Shown here: positions 24,301 through 34,353 of the stretch, in pieces
Layout of the letters: every line of letters begins with the position of its first letter
Position numbering within the stretch: position 1 is the first letter of the stretch
Source of the DNA: Motacilla alba alba
Taxonomy: Eukaryota; Chordata; Aves; Passeriformes; Motacillidae
DNA length: 64,000 nt
Reading direction: 5' to 3'
NCBI RefSeq assembly: GCF_015832195.1
Contig: NC_052046.1
Location: forward strand, 30,532,911-30,596,910
Translations under genes and position numbers: made by a program
Notes under the pieces: generated by a model
Databases searched by the model: none
Seen by the model: the letters and a program-made list of their open reading frames with translations, nothing else
Told to the model about the DNA's origin: nothing

Positions 24301-27300
24301 TTTGAATTGTATTTGTTATCCAGCTTGGGAGTTCAAGTGCTTTTCAGTCATTTAATCCATTAGACATTTTTATGAGCTGTTTGCTCTCTCTTAGAAATGC
24401 TGTGTAAGTGTATTGTGCTTGATAGAATGGACATTAATTGTGCTAAATAGCATTCTGCTATGCATTTTATGTATCTGCTGTTCTTCAAACTGACTTAATA
24501 CAGAGAATTCCAGGAGAAGAGACTGTAATAGCTTGAAAATCTCTACTTCAGCATCTGATAGTGAAAGATAATCTCACTATCCAAAAAAAGAGGTAATCTG
24601 ACAATCAAGAGCAGTTTTTTCAGGGATCTTCACTAATCTTGATCCAGTATGGTCCTCATGAAATGTGGCTGTTGGAAGTTGTGACTGTTTAGTGGGGGTG
24701 GAAGGGCAGTGGTTGTGTTAATTGTGGTTTTTTTAATAATTCTCAATTGTGTCTCCATTGTATCCTATGCCATTGGGGCGGGAGGCAGGGACTGTAAGTC
24801 TGTATAAAGAGGATAGTAGCAGGTAGGTAAAAATAATAACCAGTTACACTAAAAATGTTATTTGTCCATAAAGAATAAATAACTTCCATTAAATTAGGAT
24901 AAAGAATCTCCATCCAAGTCACCTAGAAGGCACCTCTTCTTTGAATTGCCAGCCATGTTCTACCATGTCATTGCTTATTATATTTTTCTGGTTTCCCATT
25001 GTTCCAGTTGTAGATTGTATAATTCATTGCTTTTAATTAGTATTTTCATCTTCTCAGTGGAAAACAGTTTACATTGCCCCATTTTTCTTAATGAATTTTT
25101 CTTCCATTACTGCAAATAGAATTTAAAGGATTAAAAGCATTTACTGTTTTATCCAATAAGACTTCACTGGTCTTGATTTGGTCTTCACTACCTCTTGATT
25201 TAAAATTAGTGTTTACAAGTTCTCAGTTATAACAGGACGGTGTTGGGCATCTTCATGCCTTCTGCACTGTTTTTAATAAATAGAAAGGAATTGCAATGTC
25301 TAATACTGCTCCTTTAACTTCTTGCAGATTCAGGGATGCAGATTTTAAATAGTTGCTTTTCTTAATACTGCTAGTGTTAGGTCCAGGCTTTCCCCTTTAA
25401 GAAAATACTGCTATTGAAAGAGCCTCTGAAGTAAATGACCTGATAGATTTGGTGATGTTAAGGAAAATGAAGGAAAAACAGGGTTTCAAAATAATTTTTT
25501 GCACCTTTTGAGTTTTACTTAGTCTGTACTTCTGAGAACTGATAATTCGGGTTATGTCAGGGCCAAAGTGAGAGCAAATTTGATGACATCAGAGATGCAG
25601 TTTTCTGAGCTATCTTCTCTGCCCCCATGCTTTTCCCAACTTTGGCATGTCTCACATAGGAGGGTTTGACAGGGAAGATATTGTTAATAGATGACTTACA
25701 GCTTTCTGGTGTCTGTTTCTTCTTCTGGGAATCATCCCATGACTAAAATCTAGGGATTTATGACACTTTAGCCTTTCCACGTAAAGGGTTAGTTCAAAAT
25801 CAGAAACTTCAATCAGTTTTATTTTGACTTGGGTTATGTTTTTAGGAGGAGAAGGAAGAACACTAGGTAGGATGTTGAGTGAAAATCTTATGTTAACTTG
25901 ACTTTATTTCTTATAAGAGAGAAGTAAAAGAATGAAATACTTTTTTTCATAGCCTTCAAAAAGTGGAGTTGTTATCTGACAAGTGTGTGGGGTGTCTGTT
26001 TCCTTTTGTGAAGTTGACCAGGTGGACACCATGGAAGTCAGGTGCACTCCTCAGTAATTTTACCCTGCGCTTGCAGTGAATTTCAGGGAAAACCAAGAAT
26101 CTGAAAGGGTTATACGTTGAGTGGTAGTCATGTACCAACACTTCTTGATAATCAAATATGACACAAGCTTCTTGAAGTTTTTCTGCTTTCATTTTGCTGT
26201 ATTTCTTGTTCAGAAATACTTTGTATGCAAATGGACTGGTTTCTTCAGTCTTTGACAAACCTAAAATGAAAGATCTTTTATTTCTACAGATTTAGTCTTT
26301 TTTTAAACTAATTCCTAGCATCTTGCTTTGTTTCTTGTGGATTGCTCCTTTTTACTGGACCTGTAAGATGCCACACTCTAAAATTAGTAAATCACACTGT
26401 GATTTTTATTGTTTTTGAATATTTTTAATCTTACTTTTAAAACATTAAAATAAAAGTTAATTCTTTTTACATATTCAGAGAATTTGTAATATGATATATT
26501 TTTCTGCTAATAAGAGCTCTTCTTATAAAAATCTCCCATGCATTTTTATTTTCTTGCAAAAATAAAAATTATTTTTACACTTCTGTGGCAAGCCTGAAGT
26601 AAAACCACACTGCAAATTCTACATCTGTGTAGAGAATCTGAACTTTTAGGAGAAATATTTCCTTACCTAAAATGAATAATATGTTTTTTTCACAACATCA
26701 AAAATAGTAGTAACACTTAACAGTCTTGTTTTAATTGTTCTTAAAATAACAAGGTATTGAATAGCTGTTTTCAGAAGCAATAGGGAAAGATGATTTTTGG
26801 TATGTCTTCAGGTCTCTGAGCAGTAAATTGTTAGCATTTCATAATATACCCCAGTGTGCAAACTTGGCAGCTACTTTAACTAGAAGCATAACTAAACGGA
26901 AGTCAGCAATTCTCGATTGTAAAACTTGCATGTTTATACAGAAAGGCTCTAGTTTTGTACGCAAAGACACTGCATGCAGTAGAGAACTTTTATTAAAGAT
27001 TGGTGCTCTGTAAGAGTTTAATTTGGCATAACTATGTTGTTGTGTAATGCTCAAGGGGAAGGAGATATGTTAGTGTGTAATTAGTTAACTGTGGGAAACA
27101 GGTTATTCTAGTTTGGCTGTAGAAATAATCTGTCTGCATGCTTTTCATCAACCACAAATGCAGGGTGTTTATCCTTTTCATCTTAGTCTAAGCCACCTTG
27201 AAATACCTCTGTGTGTACATATATATGTATTTTTCTATGTGTATATATATACACACACGCGTGTGTGTGTGTGTGTGTTCATTGATTTGACTGACATTCA

Positions 27301-27857
27301 GCACCTTGTTACTTTGAGGTTGCTTATTCAGAACCTGTAACCAGTGCTAGTCAAGTGTGAACCACGTGAACTTTTAGGATAGGTAAGAGGCAAAGGCAGC
27401 ACACTGGACACCCTACACCTTGAGACTGTCTGTTCTGTAACGTGCACATTATACGTGCTTGGATAAGCCTCCTGTTCCTTCCTCTCATACTTTTCCATCC
27501 AGTTGACATTACACGTTTTACCATATAAAGAGGAATATGTGAACTGTTTTCTCTTTCTGGTTTAATATTTCCAAGTAACCCATTTCATTCCAAACACAAT
27601 TACCATGTGGTTTTTCTAATTGTGTAACCGTGGAAGTACTTGAAAAGTTAGTTGTCTGTGTAGATTGCTGGTGAACCTTCTTGTGACTGACTTTGCCTGA
27701 CTTGCATTTTTCCTCACTTTATATACAGGCTGGTTTAGCAGGAGCTCCAGCCCGGGCTGTTTCAGCTGTAAAGAATATGAATCTGCCAGAGATCCCAAGA
27801 AATATTAATATTGGTGACATCAGTATAAAAGTACCAAACCTGCCCACTTTTAAATAA
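249..27857 (+). CDS. AP3S1: AP-3 complex subunit sigma-1 (sigma-3A), complete six-exon coding sequence
   Basis: Join of 249-317, 2294-2385, 4957-5068, 13305-13376, 18442-18549 and 27729-27857: 193 codons plus TAA, the length I know for vertebrate AP3S1. All introns are GT-AG and the frame holds at every junction. The product is the small subunit of the heterotetrameric AP-3 adaptor (with delta, beta3 and mu3), which sorts cargo from endosomes to lysosomes and lysosome-related organelles; sigma with delta recognises acidic dileucine signals. The protein starts [16 protein letters not shown]. The clathrin-adaptor small-chain (longin-like) domain covers about residues 1-145, followed by the AP-3-specific tail ending PNLPTFK. 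AP3S1 rather than AP3S2 is indicated by [26 protein letters not shown] and the SIKVPNL tail. The ATG has A at -3; no in-frame stop lies between 84 and 249, so the start rests on homology. Confidence 0.97.
318..2293 (+). other. AP3S1 intron 1
   Basis: GT-AG intron of 1976 bases. The first ~330 bases continue the CpG-rich island; the rest is ordinary AT-rich intron in which I recognise no repeat or gene. Confidence 0.9.
322..354 (+). other. G-quadruplex-forming run at start of AP3S1 intron 1
   Basis: Six runs of three or more G are separated by loops of 1, 2, 6, 2 and 1 bases on the transcribed-sense strand, beginning four bases inside intron 1. It fits the G3+N1-7 quadruplex rule. Folding in DNA or nascent RNA is not shown by sequence alone. 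Confidence 0.5.
2294..2385 (+). CDS. AP3S1: AP3S1 coding exon 2 (residues 24-54, last codon split)
   Basis: Preceded by a pyrimidine-rich TTTCTTTCACAG acceptor and followed by the strong donor GTAAGT. Translates [18 protein letters not shown] onward to the FLEGG loop. The exon ends two bases into a Leu codon (phase 2), completed by the first base of exon 3. Confidence 0.96.
2757..2886 (-). mobile_element. SINE with tRNA-Ile-like head and CR1-like tail (TguSINE1-like)
   Basis: Read on the minus strand, 2884 to about 2815 resembles a tRNA-Ile gene: the A box TAGCTCAGTTGG (2876-2865) is intact, the anticodon-arm region reads ACTTAAAACACCAAGG, and a decayed B box lies at about 2830-2821. From about 2815 to 2757 it turns into a CR1 3' end, with CCTTGTGGGTCCCTTC and the terminal repeat ATTCTGTGATTCTGTGA. 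A tRNA-Ile promoter joined to a CR1 tail is the architecture I know for the passerine family TguSINE1. It is a degenerate insertion, not a tRNA gene: the acceptor stem and T arm do not pair properly. The CR1 tail is what lets such SINEs borrow CR1 reverse transcriptase. Confidence 0.75.
4726..4747. repeat. 22-bp perfect palindrome
   Basis: The half TTGTTATCCAT is followed at once by its exact reverse complement, with no spacer. It lies 209 bases upstream of AP3S1 exon 3. No known element boundary is recognised around it. Confidence 0.8.
4957..5068 (+). CDS. AP3S1: AP3S1 coding exon 3
   Basis: Acceptor TTTCCCCTTTAG, donor GTAAGT. Codes [18 protein letters not shown] and the following core strand [19 protein letters not shown], the most conserved part of sigma adaptins. 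Phase 2 in, phase 0 out. Confidence 0.97.
5447..5528. repeat. Imperfect TA/TG/CA microsatellite
   Basis: Interrupted runs of TATATA and CACACA with TATG/CATG units; low-complexity sequence in intron 3. Confidence 0.7.
6392..6545 (-). mobile_element. CR1 LINE 3'-end remnant
   Basis: The plus strand reads TTCCTTCCAACTCAGGGATC, then GGACCTTTGAGTTCAACTCC, then CACACCATGTGCCTTAAAGC and CTTCTTAAACTCAGGCAGGC, the reverse complement of a CR1 3' region. About 150 bases, 5'-truncated and diverged, inserted antisense to AP3S1. Confidence 0.65.
6770..6806. repeat. (TA)n microsatellite
   Basis: Uninterrupted TA dinucleotides from about 6783 to 6806, preceded by TGTGTATACA. Likely length-polymorphic. Confidence 0.85.
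11072..12042 (+). mobile_element. CR1 LINE fragment: 3' part of reverse transcriptase ORF plus 3' UTR
   Basis: About 970 bases in the same sense as AP3S1. The first 220 bases translate to reverse-transcriptase sequence ([21 protein letters not shown]) with the catalytic FADD box at 11211-11222. Later pieces match downstream CR1 protein ([27 protein letters not shown]) but in shifted frames and with stops. The copy ends near AATTCTGTGATCTATG at about 12026-12042, typical of CR1 3' ends. It lacks the 5' ORF, endonuclease and first RT blocks, so it is a dead, 5'-truncated copy. The 5' boundary is approximate. Confidence 0.9.
13305..13376 (+). CDS. AP3S1: AP3S1 coding exon 4
   Basis: Exactly 24 codons, [16 protein letters not shown] to HVDK, between acceptor CCCTCTTTGCAG and donor GTACTG. 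Phase 0 at both ends, so skipping it would keep the frame but remove a core helix. A CR1 fragment begins only about 90 bases downstream. Confidence 0.97.
13468..13880 (+). mobile_element. CR1 LINE 3'-end fragment
   Basis: Recognised by GGTCTAGAGAGTAAGTCTTA, GTTCAGGCTGGAGAGGAGGA, CTACAATGACCTCAAGGGAG, GTTGGACATGGCACTTACTG and the terminal TGATTCCTTGATTCTGTTA: the end of the CR1 ORF and its 3' UTR. About 410 bases, internally deleted and frameshifted, in the sense orientation of AP3S1. Confidence 0.9.
16146..16181. repeat. (CTT)n pyrimidine tract
   Basis: Interrupted CTT/TTC trinucleotides. A pure polypyrimidine run of this kind can imitate an acceptor tract, but no exon follows. Confidence 0.75.
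18442..18549 (+). CDS. AP3S1: AP3S1 coding exon 5
   Basis: 36 codons, [17 protein letters not shown] to NKLEKSE, with acceptor CCTCTTTTAG and donor GTAAGA. Covers the last helices of the small-chain domain. Phase 0 at both ends. Confidence 0.97.
21987..22100 (+). other. Exon-like sequence in AP3S1 intron 5, possible alternative last exon
   Basis: A good acceptor (CCATTTATTATTTCCAG) is followed by 37 open codons and TAG, reading [18 protein letters not shown] then [19 protein letters not shown]. The reading phase (0) fits splicing from AP3S1 exon 5, which would replace the normal C-terminal tail. Against this, the segment carries short direct repeats (CCATTTATTATTTC twice, AAGCTTCAG twice), no AATAAA follows closely, and I know no such isoform. 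Could be chance. Confidence 0.2.
25956..26260 (-). other. Unidentified minus-strand ORF with terminal-exon signals
   Basis: On the minus strand, an acceptor-like TCTTTCATTTTAG ends at 26261. It is followed by an open frame of 100 codons (from 26258, after two bases of a split codon) that stops at TGA 25958-25956; an AATAAA lies 48 bases further on (25908-25903). The predicted peptide includes [33 protein letters not shown] and [18 protein letters not shown]. Its codon choice (many C-ending codons) looks more coding-like than the flanks. I do not recognise the protein. It may be the last exon of a nested gene antisense to AP3S1, a relic of a gene or retrocopy, or chance; upstream exons were not found between 26270 and 27728. 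Confidence 0.35.
27211..27279. repeat. Compound TA / CA / CG / TG microsatellite
   Basis: Alternating purine-pyrimidine sequence running from TACATATATATG through TATATACACACACGCG to (GT)n. It includes an 18-bp palindrome centred on CGCG. Such tracts can adopt Z-DNA; intron 5, about 450 bases before exon 6. Confidence 0.8.
27729..27857 (+). CDS. AP3S1: AP3S1 coding exon 6 with stop codon
   Basis: Acceptor TTTATATACAG, then 42 codons and TAA. Codes the AP-3-specific C-terminal extension [18 protein letters not shown] to NLPTFK, which lies outside the core adaptin fold. The sequence runs on into the 3' UTR. Confidence 0.96.
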   Translation, partial: AGLAGAPARAVSAVKNMNLPEIPRNINIGDISIKVPNLPTFK

Positions 27858-27922
27858 CATGGCTACTCCAGGTAATACCAAGGAAGAAGTGTAATAGAGA
27901 TTTACTGCGTAATTGTTTACTA

Positions 27923-27928
27923 AATAAA
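27923..27928 (+). terminator. Proximal AP3S1 polyadenylation signal
   Basis: Canonical AATAAA 66 bases past the stop codon; would give a very short 3' UTR. Confidence 0.5.
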
Positions 27929-28300
27929 CATGTCTAACTTTTACTGTTTGGATAAAACTCAAGGTACTGCAAAGACATAACCTGAAAAATCAGTGTGTGG
28001 AGTTGAATGTTGCTTTTGTCTTGTTTGTGAAATTAAAGGAAAGGGGTAGTTCCCATGTGATTTCTAAATTACATTCCTATGCCCTTGCAAGGCATATCAC
28101 TGTGTCTCAGCTGCTGCAGTATTTTGGGGAAGTATTTAAGATGTTCTTTACTTTGTATAACCTATAATGCTGAGATTTTTTGTATATTCACCAAAGTCTA
28201 TAATTAGTGTGTTCTTTAAACAGAAGTATATCTGTTTGTCATGACTATTTAAGACTTAAGTGCAAATGTTGCATGAAAACGTTTAACTCATGTTTTGTTA

Positions 28301-28306
28301 AATAAA
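28301..28306 (+). terminator. Distal AP3S1 polyadenylation signal
   Basis: Canonical AATAAA followed 25-50 bases later by T/G-rich sequence (GGTTTTTTGAAGTC), a good cleavage-site context. Confidence 0.6.
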
Positions 28307-28359
28307 ATCATAACAAGCTGGACTTCAAAATACCTGGTTTTTTGAAGTCTACTGTTTGC

Positions 28360-28365
28360 AATAAA
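28360..28365 (+). terminator. Alternative distal AP3S1 polyadenylation signal
   Basis: AATAAA 59 bases beyond the previous one; could be used as an alternative cleavage signal. Confidence 0.4.
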
Positions 28366-28399
28366 CCATGTTATTTCCTATTCATGGAGCCAATTGACT

Positions 28400-31300
28400 A
28401 TATATTGACAAATACTGTTGTAGCAGAAGTTGATGTTGTAGTTTAATCTCTGAAGGGCTTACACAGGGGTATTATGCTGAACATATTGGCTCTTTACATT
28501 TCTCACAAAAGCTTTTCATTGTTATACCGAAGGAAAAACTGCCTTTACCGAAGATCTGATCATTTTTTTTTTTTTTACATATACATGTTGATCCTTACGC
28601 AATCTGATAGACTTTCACTGATGGTCTGACTTTGTTTTGGGGAAAAATGGGCCCTGTGATTGCTCTGTTGTGAGAAGCACAGAATGGGCTGAGGATATTA
28701 TATTTGGGCAGCTCAAACCTGTACATGAGAGTCTATCAAATAATGCGATAAAGAAAGGCACTCTGGAAAGATAATTGGGGATACTTTAATAGGGCCTTTG
28801 TGCCTGGTGACATTTGTGGTTCTCTACTTTGAGAATTAGATTTATGAGACGCATAGTATTGTCAAGATCTCAGAGAAATCTAAGTGCTGTCACCTCTGCG
28901 TAAGTTGCTCAGCTCTTAAACTCTTTTGTGATTTAAAAAACATAAAAGGGGGATAGTGATTGTTTTTTATAATCATGCTCTTAAGCTCTGTGTGATGTAC
29001 AAGTCTGTTTTAATGAATAATAAAAATATCATTGGGATATTTAAGAATTCCTGCAAAGCCTTTTTTTCCTCCAAATAAGTATTTAGTTGATGCTGTGTAT
29101 GAAAATGCAATAATACTGTATCAAGAACAACATATTTCAGGGCTTGTCTGAGAGGTCCTGCCTTACTTCAGGAATTTGGATTTGATGTAAACTAAGTGTT
29201 ATTTTCTTTTCAGTTGAATATTAAGACATAGTCTATAGGATGAGCTTTGAAACACATCACATTTTCCGTTTGATCAACAGTAGCTAACATCTTCTGGGAG
29301 CATTTGAGAAAGAAGAGAAAAAGAGAAATTACTTCTGCGGTAGAAAATCTGATACGATCCAACGAATTTTAATTTATTTCTTAGGGTGGGGGTGGGGAGA
29401 GAACAACAACTTCATGTATATTCTTGGTATTACATTTAGTAAACACTGACTTACATACACCATTTTAAAAATGCTTTCATAAACAGAGTCACTCTCCTGA
29501 CCTCTCAAAAAGATTAGTTCTTCTTCCAAGTGAATGTTTGAGGCTTCTGAAAATTTCAGATGGGGCTTAAATAATTAACTGCCTCTTTATCATTTTGACC
29601 AAAGAAATTGAGAGAGTAAAATATGCGTCCATTTTTTATCACCCATGTGAGGTATTCCTTAGTATTCCCAAGTTGGACATCTTAGCTAGTACAAAACTGA
29701 AACTCACCATTTCACCTGCTTTTGCCTACGTTTATCTTCTTAATGCGTGGCACATGTGACATTGAAAGTAAAGATGTTGAAAGCTTTCCTCATTGTTGCC
29801 CCTGTTATGATATGGTTAGTTCTTCTGCCAAAGGAGGAATAGGACATTTTGAAACATGTGGTACTCTGACCTACAGAATGTTCTTTGGGATGTTTGTTAA
29901 AGCCACTCAAAATTTCAGAAATTTTTCTGAGTCCTCTATTTTTGTCTCACTTTCTTCCCTCTAGTAATTTTTCAAATTTGTAAGCTTATGTAGTTAAAAA
30001 TTTTTTCATTTCTTGCAGAGAAATATTTTATGTCTTTATTTGGATGAAACACCCAAAAGAAAGTATGTCGAGATGCATCTTGACATGAAGCATATTTTAG
30101 ATTAACTTCTTACCTGTCAATAGTCAGCCCGTCTTTCATTTTAGTGAACTAGGTTCACTAGATTCTTTGCTTTTAACAATTATATGGCTCTTCTAAATTC
30201 TTTTGGTTTGGTTTTGTGGGTTTTATAACTGTTGTCTGTGCTGCTTTTTTCTGACCTTATGTGTCTTCTGCCAAAAGACTTTTTCTCTGGACAGCTCTTC
30301 TGTTGACACCAGGCTTTTCATGAGGCTTCTCTGTGACTAGCCAGCAAATATGTAATGTGAGGCTGTAGCTTAGAGTTGGTACTTTCTTATTCAGAAAATC
30401 TTCAGATGGGAAGAAACACTTTATCGGATTTTTCACAGTAAAATTGCACTTCTTTCAAAGAGAAATTCTAATCCATAGAAGAGCCTCAATGGCAGCGCTT
30501 TCCCCACAAATAAACACCAATGCCATGACCACGTTGGCTTCCTCCTGGTAGCTGAACCTGTCTGCTTGCCACCCCTTTGCCAGAGGAGTATCTTTACTTT
30601 GCCTGGGGAGGTACTGTCCTCTTACCATGTCGGTAGACACTGCTGGAAAGAGGGGATACTTGCTTAATAGAAATTATGGAAATAGTATTCTTTCCCTTTA
30701 CCTTCTAAGGCTTGCCTTGTGTCATATTCAGATATTCACAGGCTTGCCACAGTTTTTGTTCTTCACCTTCATGAGAATGATGTGCCTTTTGAATTCTTTC
30801 TCCTATTTCATGAGTTTCCTCTCAACCACTGCTTAGGATTTAAAATGGAAACAAAATGTGGGATCTAAATGTTTAAGCTCTTGATTATGAATTTAAATGT
30901 TTGTAATGCTTTTGTAACAGAAAAACCCACCCTTAGCAGATACAGGTGTTTGTGTGTGGATATTTATGTGTTTATGTGTGTATGCCTCTATAACATCAGT
31001 CTTTTGCACATTGTTTAAAAGGACAAAAGGTCATCTTCTGTCATCTGTCACCTGTGGGAGACAGGCAACTAATTTGCCATTCTCCAAATCCATAGGGCCT
31101 GCCTTTAAGTGGTGTTGTTAAGGGTACCAGCACATGTAAGTGAATCACTGAAAGCCATTTTTCCTAACTGCAGGCCTCTCTTAGAACTGTAGAATGGATT
31201 CTTCTAAACAAATAGAAAGGGCAGAAAGGATAATATTTCAGTAGGGTGAGTGGGCATTATCATTTGCCTCCACAGACTTGGAACAGAGCAGCTAGTTCTC

Positions 31301-33280
31301 TGCTGGGGCAGGGGCAGTAAGTACTGCTGAAAAAACATCTGGCTCTTTTTTTGTTAAAAGGTAAGTATCTTATGTTGGCAGAGAATGCTGTCTGTGGTAT
31401 CGGCAGCACAGACAGTACAAGTGCTGTGTCACTGTGTTCCTCTCTCCTCCCTGGACAACACTGTTTTGAATATATTGTGGGGAAAAGAGAAAGTTTACAA
31501 TACAAGAATATACAGAATTTCTCCTCTTTAGCAACTGTTGCTGCTGAGATTCATTCTGTCTGACATGGCTAGGTGGAGGAAAGTGTCATTTGTTGCAAGG
31601 AGAAGCAAGTTCAAGCCAATAATTCAGATTAGTGCTGCCTTCCTGTGAGCACATTTGACCTTTTCTTTCTAGCAGCACGTTCCAATAAATGCTAAAATTA
31701 GTCTTGAGTTTTACTTAGGCCTATGATAGTCAAATGAGAACTTGCTAAAGTTCTAAAGGTTACGTCATAAAACTCCTTGATACAGAATTACAGCGTATGC
31801 AGGGCATACTGAAGGAATTGTCTGCTTATAACTGTTAAAGAAAAACATAGCCTAGGTCTTGCAGAAAATATATTTCTCAACTTCTGCACAGAGTATTCAT
31901 AATTGTTAGGAAGAACAAGGAAAGCAACCAAGTATTGCCAAAACCTGACAAAAGGTGAACAGTTAATTTCACAAAAAGTACTGTTTTGTTATTTGCTGCT
32001 AACAATTACCGTAACAAATCATAAATCTTTTTCCATTGAGGGAAATTATCTGTCCTTGCAATTTTTGGTGTTCACTGAGTACTCCAAAATACTCAGTTAG
32101 TGCTTTCATTCTATGGGCAAGAACACAAAGGTAGTCTCTCTGCAATGTTAGCTTGGCAGCCAGATCTCTTGTGTGCTGGTTTTGGTCTTGTGGCATGGTA
32201 GGAGTGCAGTGTGACCTGAGAGCAACCACAGGTCAAGGCATCCTCTCTTTGCACTGAGCAAATGTGCCCGTGACTGGAATCCTGGGGATATTGGAGTTGA
32301 TCCAGCGTCCATCCCATGAGGCAGACTGACAGGCACACTTGTGTGACATACTCCACTGCTTTCCTGCCCAGTTAGGCTCTTCTGAGAGTCAGCAGCACAC
32401 ACAGACCTTGGGTGTCCCTTTCTGTGCTGGCTCTGCTGTACAACCAGCCAGAAAGGCTGCTGGAGATGTGGAGCAAATCCCTCTCCAAATTCTTTGTGAA
32501 CAGGACTATAAGCTTGTTACCAGAGCTGCATGTAAACACAGGCCTGTAATGACAGCTGTGAGCTGCTTGGATAGACACTTCTCTGTAGTCTCCTTGGATT
32601 TTGTTAGCTTTTACAGATAAATCCACAGACCTTCTTCTCGTAAGATTGTTAGGACTCGGCCAGCAGAGTTGCTGTGGCACATGAGTCGGATGTGACAGGT
32701 TGGGATGTGTCTGGGTGACTGCATGACTTGTGTGCATGGTAGGATACCTCTATGATCGGCACTCTCTGTGCACCTGAGAAACTTCACTGGTGTAGCTACC
32801 GTGTGTGGTACCCACATCTGCCCCTCTAAAGGCCCATCTGAACAACTTTGGCCAAGCAGTCTGCAGAAGAGAGAAGCAAAACTGAAATGGAATGTGCATT
32901 TGAAATAGTCATTCCAATAATTTGCTGATATGTGTCAGAACAGCAAAAATCTTTCACAATTCAAACAGCCATCCCATTCCTGAGTAAGGTGTTATTTTAC
33001 TTCATGTGAGAACTGTTTGGGTCATAGGACAGAACTCATAATTCCTTTCTTTTCCTGAGACACTGTGATGTATCATGTCATTGCTTGCCTGCCTCTCATA
33101 CAAAGTCTGTTTCCACACGGAGGTCTGTCTGTGTCTGTCTGTCTGTGTATGTCTTTTGTGTGTTTTCAGGACAGGTACTACAGCCAAGTACAGCAGGACA
33201 CATCCTGGCTGCTGTCCCTCCTCAAGGTGTTGAGCAGTCATTCAAGATGTGATTGTGCTGCCAACATGTAAAACAAATTC
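28400..33280. other. Intergenic sequence without recognised gene
   Basis: AT-rich sequence between AP3S1 and the first intergenic CR1 fragment. Contains a T14 run at 28563-28576 and a short TCTG/TGTC tract at 33123-33151. Open frames of 60-120 codons occur on both strands, but none shows a family motif, splice context or conserved-looking composition. Confidence 0.7.
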
Positions 33281-33284
33281 AAAC

Positions 33285-33525
33285 TGAGAGACACTGAGTT
33301 GAGATTACGTGTTAGGAAAGCATTCTTTACTGGCTGGGAGGTGAAGCAGTAAAACAGGCTGCACACAGAAGTTGTGGATTTCCCACCCCTGTAAGTATGT
33401 AATGCCAAGGTGGAAAGAGCTCCGAGCAACCTGGTTTAGTAAAATTTGTCCCTGTCCATGACAGGGAGATTGGAACTATGTGATGTTTAATGTTCAATCC
33501 CAACCATTCAGTGATTCTGTGAATA
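33285..33525 (+). mobile_element. CR1 LINE 3'-end fragment
   Basis: About 240 bases with the order typical of the CR1 tail: GTTAGGAAAGCATTCTTTAC, CTGGGAGGTGAAGCAG, AAGTTGTGGATTTCCCACCC, then TTCAATCCCAACCATTCAGT and TGATTCTGTGA at the end. Diverged and non-coding. Confidence 0.85.
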
Positions 33526-34353
33526 TGTTTCTATATAGAACGATGTTAATACAGACATTTGCATCCTGGCTGAGGTTTCTCTTGCTGCTTTAAAATCAAG
33601 GGCAGGTAAAGGTTGGTTAGAGACAAGCCCTTCTGTGGACCTGCCTGCTGGAACCATAATGCAGGCAGAGGAGGGAGAATGAAAGTTAGTATGAAAGCCT
33701 CTTGCCAGAGGGTAACTTGAGTCTGCAGTATAGAACTGATGGTCTGAGGAAGCCTCATGAGGTGCTAACAGTTGTCATGGGGGCTGTGAGGCTACGCAGA
33801 AGGCCTAATCCAGGTCTTCAGCAAGAGGTGCTATCACAGAGATGATCTGCAGAAAAAAAAATGGCAGATCAGAGCAGAGGGAGTATTTTACAGTTTAGAG
33901 TCACACAGGAAATCAGAAGGAAGGTAAGAAATAGTGCTCATCCTTACCCTCATGGCATCAGTGCAAGAGATTGCAAAAGCTTGCAAGTGTTATCCTATTA
34001 AATGGGCCTCCTTGGCCTTGGAAATTTCAGTTCTTAGGAATCTGTTACAGCCCACTTAAGTAGTTTAATGCCACTATAGTATCTCTTTTGTTTGGTTGCA
34101 AGTTACTAAAATACTTGGTAATGTATTATCCAATATACTTATCCAAAAATACTTACCCAAGTGTTGTGAGTTAGCACAACACAAGTTAACAGCTGTTCCA
34201 GCTGTATCACCTTCCAGCTTCCTGTGCACACCAGTCTGCTTGGAGTGTGGTGGTGTCAGAAAAGGCCTTGCTTGACCCTGCAATACCTGAAATGGGAGTG
34301 CTATCTTTGCTGGTTGGATACAAATCCAAAACATAGCACCATATGTGCCGCCA
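33526..34353. other. Intergenic, nothing recognised
   Basis: Unique-looking sequence between a CR1 fragment and an ERV LTR. No motif that I recognise. Confidence 0.6.

Larger units (their letters stand above)
18550..27728 (+). other. AP3S1 intron 5
   Basis: GT-AG intron of 9179 bases. Apart from the exon-like sequence at 21987-22100, the minus-strand ORF at 25956-26260 and a microsatellite at 27211-27279, it is AT-rich. I recognise no gene or named repeat in 18550-21980, 22100-25900 or 26270-27200. Confidence 0.9.
27858..28400 (+). other. AP3S1: AP3S1 3' UTR (end approximate)
   Basis: Non-coding sequence directly after the stop codon. The first AATAAA is only 66 bases away; stronger candidates for the main 3' end are the two at 28301 and 28360, which are followed by T/G-rich sequence. 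A longer form using AATAAA at 29019-29024 is possible. Confidence 0.6.
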
